A stretch of DNA of 64,000 bases from Palsa-506 sp963707065. Its GTDB lineage: Bacteria > Actinomycetota > Actinomycetes > Streptosporangiales > Streptosporangiaceae. The notes beneath the pieces are model-generated. The model saw only the letters and a list, made by a program, of their open reading frames with translations, had not been told where the DNA came from and ran no database searches. The stretch is taken from contig CAVPPJ010000018.1 in assembly GCA_963707065.1 (NCBI GenBank), positions 248,001-312,000 of the forward strand, in the 5' to 3' direction. A program made the position numbers and the translations under genes. Positions 1 through 7,410 of the stretch are shown here, in pieces (within the stretch, counting starts at the first letter, position 1; each line of letters begins with the position of its first letter).

Positions 1-2896
1 GTTCGAGCGTGCCGCCGGCCGCGGGCGCGGTCGCGCCGTGCAGGCTCGTCGTGCCTGAGCGCAGCGGGACGACCTGGCCGCCGGACTCGACGACACGCAC
101 GCGGGCCGGGAAGTCGACCAGCCGCCACAGGTCGAAGGACGCCGTCGCGCTCACCGGCCGCAGCCCGGCCGCTCCGTCGAGCAGGCGCGCCAGCGCCGGA
201 TTGACCGGGGCAGGCATCAGCACGAAGCCGATGTCGAACTGAGCGAGCGCGTTGCCCTGATCGGCCGCCTGGCCGCCGCTGGGCGCGACCAGGGTCGCGA
301 CGGCATCGCCAAGCGCCCGCTGGGCGGCCGGGACGGGCGCCAGATCAGGATCGCCGAGGGACGGCGCGACTCCGCGCAGCACCGCGTAGCTCACGTGGCC
401 GGGCTGCACCCGCAGCACCAGGGTGCGCAGCCGCAGGCCGTTGTCCGACGACACGGAAACCAGCTCGGGCACCAGCTGCCCGCCAATCGCGGCAACCGGG
501 CCGCGGACCCCGCTCTTCACCCACGACGCGGCCGCCAGGGCCGGCGCCGAGCATGCCGCGACGGCCAGCAGGATCACGCCGAGGCCGCGGATGCTGCCCA
601 GGCCGCGCCGGACAGTCCGGCCGCCGCCAGTCGGCCCGCCGCCAGTCGGGCCGCCGCCCAGCAGGCGCGGGATGGCATCGCCCGCTGTCGCCGCGGCCAG
701 CAGCAGGCCGATCGCGACAACGGTCAGCGCGACCCCCGGCCATGCCGCCACGCCCGAGTCGCCGCCCGGGGGCGTGACGACGATGCGGCTGACCGCGGTC
801 GCGATCAGCAGGCCGAACAGCGCGACACCCCAGCCGGCCATGGCCAGCACCCGGCGCTTGCCCAGCAGCAGCGCCGCGAGAGCAGCGACGGCGAGGCCGC
901 CGGTGACCCAGAACGGCGGTATCCCGGGGCCGCCAGGGGACAGCAGCATCAGCGATCGCGCGGACAGGTCATGGCTGGCCAGGCCAGGTGCCCGGACACC
1001 GGCCTCCAGCAGCAGCAGCGCCGGGTGCGTGACGACCTGGATCGTCCAGGGCATCAGCAGTACCGGCGGCACTATCGCGGCGATCGCCAGGTTCGTGGCC
1101 AGGCCACGACGGGCCGAGCTGAAGGCGAGCGCGGCGACGCCGCCGGCGATTAGCGCGATCACCCAGACCAGCGGCACGAACGCGGTGGCCACCGCCACGC
1201 CGAGACCAGTCGCCCAGGCCGCGCGGCGGGCTAGCCGGGGCGGCTGGGTGAACATCCGCGCCGCGGTCAGCGCGATCAGCGGCAGGATCACGAAAACGAC
1301 CGCGGTGCCGATCCGGCCGGCCGCAATCGATCCCATCGCCACCGGCAGCAGCGCATACGCCGCGGCCGCCCAGACCCGGACCGGCGCCAGGCGGGTGATC
1401 CGGCGGGCCGCGAGATACGCGGTAAGGCCGGCCAGCGGCACGCAGCCCAGCAGGATCACGTCCACGGCCAGCCACGGCTTGCCGGCCGCGATCGTGGCGA
1501 GCGCCGCGATCACCGCCAGGTACGGGGGGGCGGTGGTAGCCGAGCCGACTCCGGTGGGATGAAAGCCCTGCAGGTAGATATGCCACAGCCCGGCGGCGCC
1601 GCCCGATGCGGGCACCAGCGCGCCGCCGCCGAGCGTGCCGCCGCCGAGCAGCGAGCGCTCTGCCACCAGCGCGATCACGGTCAGTCCGGCGAAGAGCAGT
1701 ACCGCCGGATTCGTCAGGATGCGCTGCACTATCCCGTTGTCGACCAGCATCGTGTCGTCTTCGGACGGGTCTTCCGATGCGTGGTGGCTGCCGGTCGTAT
1801 CGAGCTGGGTGGACCGTGACAGCACGTCCGCGCCGAACTCCGCCAGCCGCCGGACGGACCGGCCCGGCGGCAGGTCGGCCCGCAGCCGGCCGTAAGCGGC
1901 GCGGCGCCCGCGCGACCGCTGGCGCCGCGCGGTGAGCAAGCGGAACGGATGCCCCAGCACCGAGCAGGTGGCGGCGAGCTCGTCCAGGGCCGCGGACGGC
2001 CGCTTGGCCACCAGGAAGAAGAGCGTGCGGAGGAACGAGACGACGATGTTGCCGACCAGCGAGGCGAGCATCGGGCCGGGGGGCAGGTTCCCGAGCAGCG
2101 TGAGCAGCGCGTTGCGCCGGTTGAGGCGGTCCGGGCGGCGGGCCACGGACACCGGCCGCCGGTGCCGCGCGGAGGCCTCCAGGTGGTACGCCACCGCGCC
2201 GGTGACGACCCGGACGCGATAGCCGGCCGCATGCACCCGCCAGCAGAAGTCGACGTCTTCCCTGAACAGGGCCATGTCGGTGTCGAAGCCGCCAACCTGA
2301 TCCCACACATCACGGCGGACCAGCATCCCGGCGCTGCCGACCGCCAGTGAGTCCCGGTCGCCGTCGTGCTGGCCCTGGTCCACCTCGCGCGGCTCGATGC
2401 CGGTGATCCGGCGGCCGGCCGTGTCGATGGTCACCCCGGCCTCCAGGATCACCTCCCGGTCCGCCCAGTCCATGATCTTGGGGCCGAGCACGGCGGCCGA
2501 CTTGGTCTCGGCGGCGCCCCGGAGCAGCTGCTCCAGGGCGTCAGGAGCCGGCTCGAAGTCGTCGTGCAGCAGCCATAGCCACTCCACCCGGTCGCCGCCG
2601 GGGCCGCTGGCCGGGCCCGGCACGGGCGCGTTCGCGGCCCGGTGCGCCACGGCGCGCGCAACCGCGGCCGGGTAGCCGGTGCCGCGCTCCATCCCGAATA
2701 CGACTGCCTGGCCGAGCTCACCCGCCAGCACCGCACCGCTCCGGTCCCGGCTGCCGGTGTCGACGGCCACGACGCGCTGGACGGGCCTGGTCTGGCCGAG
2801 CAGGCCGCCGATGACATGCGGAAGCCAGGCGGCGCCGTCATGCGCGACGATCACCGCGGTGACGACATGCTGGGAATGCGTATCGTTCGGCGACAA
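1..2896 (-). CDS. Family 2 glycosyltransferase with long polytopic membrane C-terminus (3' end outside window)
   Basis: One reading frame stays open from 2896 down to the left edge, about 965 residues, with no stop inside the window. The N-terminus has a GT-A fold start (VTAVIVAHDG, then VVAVDTGSRD) and a metal-binding HDDF motif near residue 109, as expected of a GT2 enzyme that uses a nucleotide sugar. After about residue 300 the protein becomes a long series of hydrophobic Leu/Ala/Val segments with charged loops, so it is probably a membrane-anchored transferase that builds a cell-envelope polysaccharide. Large actinobacterial GT2-membrane fusions of about 1,100-1,200 residues are known. 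The start is uncertain: I chose TTG at 2896 because it precedes the conserved HVVTAVIVAHDG stretch and follows an AAGCGGAG element, and no ATG or GTG lies upstream in frame nearby. It lies downstream of whiB2 on the same strand. Confidence 0.8.
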   Translation of the reverse strand, partial: MSPNDTHSQHVVTAVIVAHDGAAWLPHVIGGLLGQTRPVQRVVAVDTGSRDRSGAVLAGELGQAVVFGMERGTGYPAAVARAVAHRAANAPVPGPASGPGGDRVEWLWLLHDDFEPAPDALEQLLRGAAETKSAAVLGPKIMDWADREVILEAGVTIDTAGRRITGIEPREVDQGQHDGDRDSLAVGSAGMLVRRDVWDQVGGFDTDMALFREDVDFCWRVHAAGYRVRVVTGAVAYHLEASARHRRPVSVARRPDRLNRRNALLTLLGNLPPGPMLASLVGNIVVSFLRTLFFLVAKRPSAALDELAATCSVLGHPFRLLTARRQRSRGRRAAYGRLRADLPPGRSVRRLAEFGADVLSRSTQLDTTGSHHASEDPSEDDTMLVDNGIVQRILTNPAVLLFAGLTVIALVAERSLLGGGTLGGGALVPASGGAAGLWHIYLQGFHPTGVGSATTAPPYLAVIAALATIAAGKPWLAVDVILLGCVPLAGLTAYLAARRITRLAPVRVWAAAAYALLPVAMGSIAAGRIGTAVVFVILPLIALTAARMFTQPPRLARRAAWATGLGVAVATAFVPLVWVIALIAGGVAALAFSSARRGLATNLAIAAIVPPVLLMPWTIQVVTHPALLLLEAGVRAPGLASHDLSARSLMLLSPGGPGIPPFWVTGGLAVAALAALLLGKRRVLAMAGWGVALFGLLIATAVSRIVVTPPGGDSGVAAWPGVALTVVAIGLLLAAATAGDAIPRLLGGGPTGGGPTGGGRTVRRGLGSIRGLGVILLAVAACSAPALAAASWVKSGVRGPVAAIGGQLVPELVSVSSDNGLRLRTLVLRVQPGHVSYAVLRGVAPSLGDPDLAPVPAAQRALGDAVATLVAPSGGQAADQGNALAQFDIGFVLMPAPVNPALARLLDGAAGLRPVSATASFDLWRLVDFPARVRVVESGGQVVPLRSGTTSLHGATAPAAGGTLE

Positions 2897-3070
2897 GGCT
2901 CCGCTTGCTTTTTCAGGGGGCCACCTGGGTCCGGCGGGCGCTTCGGCGCCACCGTTCTCACAGGCCGGGTACGCCGTGCACAATACGCGAAGCGGCGCCG
3001 CGGCGACGGCCAGATGCTGCCCTTCGCGGTATCAGGGCAGGCCAGCGCGGGGGCACGGCGGCTCGCTCAG

Positions 3071-3110
3071 GCTGCCCGGCTGGCAACTCCCCCCGGCGCT
3101 GGCGGGCAGC
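3071..3110 (-). terminator. Possible terminator after whiB2
   Basis: Two 8-nt complementary arms (GCTGCCCG at 3071-3078 and CGGGCAGC at 3103-3110) flank a G+C-rich 24-nt loop just beyond the whiB2 stop. No T-run follows on the minus strand, so this is only a weak candidate. Confidence 0.3.
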
Positions 3111-3122
3111 GGCCAGGCCGGG

Positions 3123-3404
3123 TCAGACTGCCTCGCGCTTCAGCCTGCGGCGCTCACGCTCGGATAGCCCGCCCCAGATCCCGAACCGCTCATCGTGCTC
3201 CAGCGCGTACTCCAGGCACTCGGCCCGGACCTCGCAGCTGCGGCACACCTTCTTGGCCTCCCGGGTGGACCCGCCCTTCTCCGGAAAGAACGCCTCCGGA
3301 TCGGTCTGCGCGCAGAGTGCCCGGTCCTGCCAGCCCAGTTCCTCGGCATCGTCCTCGCCCATGCCGAAACCATCGTGCACCAGCGAGACGATCACGTCAG
3401 TCAT
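3123..3404 (-). CDS. whiB2: WhiB-family iron-sulfur transcription regulator, WhiB2/WhmD type
   Basis: A 93-residue WhiB-like protein. It carries the four cysteine ligands for a [4Fe-4S] cluster (C31, then C54-x2-C57-x5-C63), the G-I-W-G-G turn at about residues 75-79 and a basic C-terminus (SERERRRLKRE). The sequence round DPEAFFPEKGGSTREAKKVC is typical of the WhiB2 (M. tuberculosis)/WhiB (Streptomyces) branch. That branch binds the principal sigma factor and controls septation and sporulation-type cell division. A GGGAGGGG stretch lies upstream of the ATG. The gene is transcribed away from cofD, and the same whiB2-fbiA-fbiB order is known in mycobacteria and Streptomyces. Confidence 0.95.
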   Translation of the reverse strand: MTDVIVSLVHDGFGMGEDDAEELGWQDRALCAQTDPEAFFPEKGGSTREAKKVCRSCEVRAECLEYALEHDERFGIWGGLSERERRRLKREAV

Positions 3405-3478
3405 AGCGCATCTCCACCCCTCCCAGAACCCCGTCGGCTCGAGCCTCGCTCCCTGGAAGCGAGAACTACATGGTTGAA

Positions 3479-3508
3479 ATTACACCCGCGTGTCTTGCCG
3501 TACGTCAA
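3479..3508 (-). promoter_or_regulatory. Likely whiB2 promoter
   Basis: On the minus strand TTGACG (3508-3503) and TGTAAT (3484-3479) are separated by 18 bp. This is a close match to a principal-sigma promoter in an otherwise G+C-rich stretch. It would start a transcript near 3472, leaving a leader of about 68 nt before the whiB2 ATG. A weaker plus-strand pair (TTGCCG 3495-3500, GATAAT 3520-3525, spacer 19) could serve cofD from the same divergent region of 3405-3691. Confidence 0.5.
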
Positions 3509-3691
3509 GAGCGATACGTGATAATGGCCGGCGGGCTGGCCTCTGATGACGGGAAAGTCCGCCGAGAAATGCTGGGATCCCAGCATTGCCGGGCAGGCTA
3601 TCCGGCCCGGATTCGCGCGGCCAGGCCGCCCCGGCGCCGCACGGGACCGCGGATGTCACCGGCCGCCCCCCGGCCTGCGAGACTTGCGGCC

Positions 3692-4642
3692 ATGCGTATC
3701 ACCGTGCTGGCCGGCGGCATCGGCGCCGCGCGCTTCCTCCGCGGGCTGAAGGCAGCGGCCCCCCGCGCCGAGATCACCGTCGTCGGCAATACCGGCGACG
3801 ACATTAGCCTGTTCGGCCTGCATGTCAGCCCGGACCTCGACACCGTGATGTACACGCTCGGCGGCGGCATCAGCGAGGAACAGGGCTGGGGCCGGGCGCA
3901 GGAGACCTATGCCGTGCTGGCCGAGCTCGCCGAGTACGGTGCCGGGCCGGCCTGGTTCAGCCTCGGCGACCGGGATCTCGCCACCCATATAACACGGACA
4001 ATGATGCTGAACGAGGGACGTCCGCTCACTGCCGTGACCAGGCGGCTGTGCGAGCGGTGGCAGCCTGGCGTGACGCTGCTGCCGATGTCCGACGACCGGG
4101 TCGAGACCCGGGTGCTGCTCGACGACGATCAGGGCAGGCGCACCGTGCACTTCCAGGAGTGGTGGGTGCGGCTGCACGCGGCGGTGCCCGCCGCGGAGAT
4201 CACCGCGGCGGGCGCGGCCGGCGCGAAGCCCGCCCCCGGGGTGCTTGAGGCGATCAGGGCCGCGGACTTCGTCCTGCTGCCGCCGTCGAATCCGGTAGTG
4301 AGCATCGGCATCATCCTGGCCGTTCCCGGCATCGCCGAGGCGGTCAGCGCCAAGACCGTGGTGGGTGTCTCGCCGATCATCGGCGGCGCCCCGGTACGCG
4401 GCATGGCCGATGCCTGCCTGACCGCCATCGGGGTGCCGACCAGCGCGACGGCGGTGGCGGCGCACTACGGCGCCGGGCTGCTGGACGGCTGGCTCGTCGA
4501 CGAGCAGGACAAGGCCGCGGTGGACGCCCCGGAACTCGCCGGGATCGCCGTGCGGGCGCTGCCGCTGTACATGACCGACCTGGCCGCGTCGGCGGAGATA
4601 GCCCGCGCCGCGCTCGACCTGGCCGCCGGGCTGAGCCGATGA
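3692..4642 (+). CDS. cofD: 2-phospho-L-lactate (phosphoenolpyruvyl) transferase CofD/FbiA, coenzyme F420 synthesis
   Basis: A 316-residue protein. It begins MRITVLAGGIGAARFLRGL, the nucleotide-binding start of the CofD family, and continues with VVGNTGDDI, LGDRDLATHI and PPSNPVVSIG, all conserved in CofD/FbiA. The enzyme joins the activated three-carbon unit (phosphoenolpyruvyl-GPP in actinobacteria) to the FO chromophore, giving dehydro-F420-0. The frame is open further upstream to 3470, but the extra residues are Arg/Pro-rich and unlike the family, so the ATG at 3692 is chosen. The stop overlaps the start of fbiB in an ATGA, so the two are translationally coupled. Confidence 0.95.
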   Translation: MRITVLAGGIGAARFLRGLKAAAPRAEITVVGNTGDDISLFGLHVSPDLDTVMYTLGGGISEEQGWGRAQETYAVLAELAEYGAGPAWFSLGDRDLATHITRTMMLNEGRPLTAVTRRLCERWQPGVTLLPMSDDRVETRVLLDDDQGRRTVHFQEWWVRLHAAVPAAEITAAGAAGAKPAPGVLEAIRAADFVLLPPSNPVVSIGIILAVPGIAEAVSAKTVVGVSPIIGGAPVRGMADACLTAIGVPTSATAVAAHYGAGLLDGWLVDEQDKAAVDAPELAGIAVRALPLYMTDLAASAEIARAALDLAAGLSR

Positions 4643-6022
4643 GCGGCAAGGCGGAGCCGGTGCCGGGCATGGCGGAGCAGGCGGGCGGCCCTGCCGGGCC
4701 GGCGGGCGGCGTTGCCGGGCCTGGTGCCGGGGGCAATGAGCCGGGCGCCGTGACCGTCACGCCGGTGCCCGGACTGCCGGAGATCGAGGCAGGCACCGAC
4801 CTCGCCGGGATGATCGCCGGCGCGGTTCCCGAGCTGGCCGACGGGGACATCCTGGTCATCACCTCGAAGATCATCAGCAAGGCCGAGGGGCGGGTCGTCC
4901 GGGCCGCCAGGGAGCAGGCGATCGACGCCGAGACCGTCCGGGTCGTCGCCCGGCGCGGCCTCACCACGATCGCCGAGACCAGGCACGGGCTGGTGCTGGC
5001 CGCGGCCGGGGTGGATGCCTCCAACACCGCCCAGGGCACCGTCGTGCTGCTCCCGGAGGATCCCGATGACTCGGCCCGCCGGCTGCGCAAGGGGCTGCGG
5101 GCGCGGCGGGGGGCATGCGTCGGGGTAATCATCACCGACACCATGGGCCGGCCCTGGCGGACCGGCCAGACGGACACCGCGATCGGCGCGGCCGGCCTGG
5201 CGCCGCTGCGCGATCACCGGGGCGAGTCCGATACCTTCGGCAATCCGCTGGAGGTGACCGTGGCGGCGGTGGCCGACGAGATCGCCGGGGCGGCCGACCT
5301 GGTTAAGGGCAAGACCCTGCAGGTGCCGGTCGCTATCGTGCGCGGGCTGGCTCATCTGGTCACCGACGCCGACGGGCCCGGCGCGGCGGCGCTGATCCGC
5401 CCGGCGGCCGAGGACATGTTCCGGCTAGGTGCCGCCGACGTGCTGGCGGCCCGCAGGACCGTGCGCGAGTTCACCGCCGATCCGGTCAGCCCCGAGGCGG
5501 TCCGGCGCGCGGTCGCGGCCGCGGTAACGGCACCAGCGCCGCATCACAGCGAGCCGTGGCGGTTCGCGGTGGTGGAGTCGGCGCGGGCGCGGACCGCGCT
5601 GCTTGACGACATGCTGGACGCCTGGACGGCCGACCTGCGCGGCGACGGATTCACGCCGGAGCAGATCGAGCGCCGCCTGCGCCGCGGCGAGCCGCTCCGG
5701 CGGGCACCGCTGATCATCGTGCCCTGCCTCGTTACCGAGGCGGCGCACGCTTACCCGGATGCCCGGCGGGCGGCGGCCGAGCGAGCGATGTTCGTGGTGG
5801 CCATGGGCGCGGCCGTGCAGAACCTGCTGGTCGCCCTGGCCGTGGAGGGACTTGGCTCGTGCTGGGTGTCGAGCACGTTGTTCTGCCAGCACCGCGCGGC
5901 CGGCTCGCTTGGCCTGCCCGGCCGGCTGGGAGCCGATGGGGGCCGTCGGCGTCGGGCATCCCGCTGGCGCACCGCCGGAGCGGCCGCCCAGGAACCCTGA
6001 GCAGTTTCTGCTGACGCTGTGA
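4639..6022 (+). CDS. fbiB: FbiB: F420:gamma-glutamyl ligase fused to FMN nitroreductase-type domain (single-base frameshift near 3' end)
   Basis: Residues about 30-250 are a CofE-type ligase (ITSKIISKAEGR, GRPWRTGQTD, DEIAGAADLV). It adds glutamates to F420-0. From about residue 265 a nitroreductase fold follows (RRTVREFTADPV, GLGSCWVSSTLF), which in FbiB reduces dehydro-F420 with FMNH2. This is the two-domain actinobacterial FbiB. In the literal frame the protein stops at 6000 with an Arg-rich tail. Removing one C from the CCC at 5917-5919 instead gives PAGWEPMGAVGVGHPAG and ends at 6022, which is the conserved FbiB C-terminus. A one-base insertion, real or from assembly, is therefore inferred. 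Start ATG 4639 overlaps the cofD stop. Confidence 0.9.
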
Positions 6023-6041
6023 CGGATGACCGGGCGGCGGC

Positions 6042-7397
6042 TTACAGGGACAGGCGGCGGGCGAGGTCGGAGACAAAGACCCCGCCCGGGTCGATCTCGG
6101 CCCGCAGCCTGCGGAAGTCGTCGAGCCGCGGGTACATCGCGGCCAGCGCGCCGGCCGGCACCCGGGAATCCTTGGCCAGGTAGACGCGCCCGCCGGCGGC
6201 CAGCACGAGCTGGTCCAGCCAGTCGAGCAGGCCGGCCAGCCCGGGCGTGCGGGCGGGAAAGTCCAGCGCCAGCGTCCAGCCCGGCACCGGGAACGACAGC
6301 CAGCCCGGATCGCCCTCGCCGAAGCGCTTCAGCACGGTCACGAAGGACGGCGCGCGGGCCTGGCTGATCCGCTCCAGCGACCGGCGCACGGCGTCGTCCG
6401 CGCCGACGGGCACAACGTACTGGTACTGCAGGAAACCGGCCGGGCCGTAGATCCGGTTCCAGTTCCTGATGCCGTCCAGCGGATGGAAGAACGCGCCGAT
6501 CGCCTGCAGCTCGCCGGTCCTGCACCGGGGTGCCTTGCGGAACCACGCCTCATTCAGCAGCGCCACCGTCCGGTGGTTCAGCAGGCCGCCAGGCACGGCG
6601 CGGGGAACGCCGGCCAGGCTGCCCGGGCGCAGTCGCAGCGGATCACGCCGCTGCCGCGGCGGCAGGTCGCTGACCGCGGCGAAATCGCCGCTGGTAACAA
6701 CCGAGCGGCCGAGGGCGGCGCCGCGGGCGAGGCAGTCGGTCCAGGCGACCGAGTAGCCGTAGGAATCATCGGTATCCGACAGCCGCGCCATCGTCTCGTC
6801 GATGTCCGCGGTCCGCACGGTGTCCACCAGCAGGCGGGCCGTCTGCACCTTCGTCAGGGCGACCGTGGCGCGCAGGATGATGCCCGTCAGCCCCATCCCG
6901 CCAGCGGTGGCCCAGAACAGCTCCGGGCTCGCCTCCGGCGCGACACGGCGCACCTGGCCGTCCGCCATCAGCAGGTCGAAGGAGCGCACGTGCCGGGCGA
7001 AGCTCCCGGCGCGATGGTGGTTCTTGCCGTGGATGTCGGCGGCGATCGCGCCGCCGACCGTTACCTGGCGGGTGCCGGGCGAGACCGGCACGAACCACCC
7101 GGCCGGCAGCGCCGCCATCATGAGCTGCTCCAGGCTCACCCCCGCCTCGCAGGTCACCAGCCCGCTGCCGGGATCAAGGCTGATGATCCTCTTCATCCGG
7201 GTGGTCCTGATGACCAGCCCCCCGCCGTTCTGCGCCGCGTTGTTGTAGCTGCGGCCGAGCCCGCGGGCGATCACGCCGCGAGCAGGCGCGCAGCCGAGCA
7301 GCCGGGACAGCTCCGCCGGATCGGCGGGCTCGGCCACCTCGGCCACCGTCGGGGCCGTCCGGCCCCATCCGGTGAGAGCCATCCGGCGCTCGGGCAT
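6042..7397 (-). CDS. dprE1: DprE1-like FAD-dependent decaprenylphosphoryl-ribose oxidase
   Basis: A 451-residue flavoprotein of the vanillyl-alcohol oxidase fold. It contains GWGRT near the N-terminus, the FAD-contacting HGKNHH motif (residues 123-128), GGMGLTG, the substrate-side NWNRIYGPAGFLQYQ stretch, and YLAKDSR with Lys409 matching the catalytic Lys418 of the M. tuberculosis enzyme. DprE1 oxidises decaprenylphosphoryl-ribose, the first half of epimerisation to the arabinose donor for cell-wall arabinan. The residue matching Cys387 of M. tuberculosis, target of benzothiazinones, is Ala377 (TLALDFP). ATG 7397 is chosen because a perfect AGGAGG lies nine bases upstream, overlapping the fbiC stop. 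No dprE2 lies next to it, so the physiological lipid substrate is inferred. Confidence 0.88.
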   Translation of the reverse strand: MPERRMALTGWGRTAPTVAEVAEPADPAELSRLLGCAPARGVIARGLGRSYNNAAQNGGGLVIRTTRMKRIISLDPGSGLVTCEAGVSLEQLMMAALPAGWFVPVSPGTRQVTVGGAIAADIHGKNHHRAGSFARHVRSFDLLMADGQVRRVAPEASPELFWATAGGMGLTGIILRATVALTKVQTARLLVDTVRTADIDETMARLSDTDDSYGYSVAWTDCLARGAALGRSVVTSGDFAAVSDLPPRQRRDPLRLRPGSLAGVPRAVPGGLLNHRTVALLNEAWFRKAPRCRTGELQAIGAFFHPLDGIRNWNRIYGPAGFLQYQYVVPVGADDAVRRSLERISQARAPSFVTVLKRFGEGDPGWLSFPVPGWTLALDFPARTPGLAGLLDWLDQLVLAAGGRVYLAKDSRVPAGALAAMYPRLDDFRRLRAEIDPGGVFVSDLARRLSL

Positions 7398-7410
7398 CGG
7401 CCGTGTCCTC

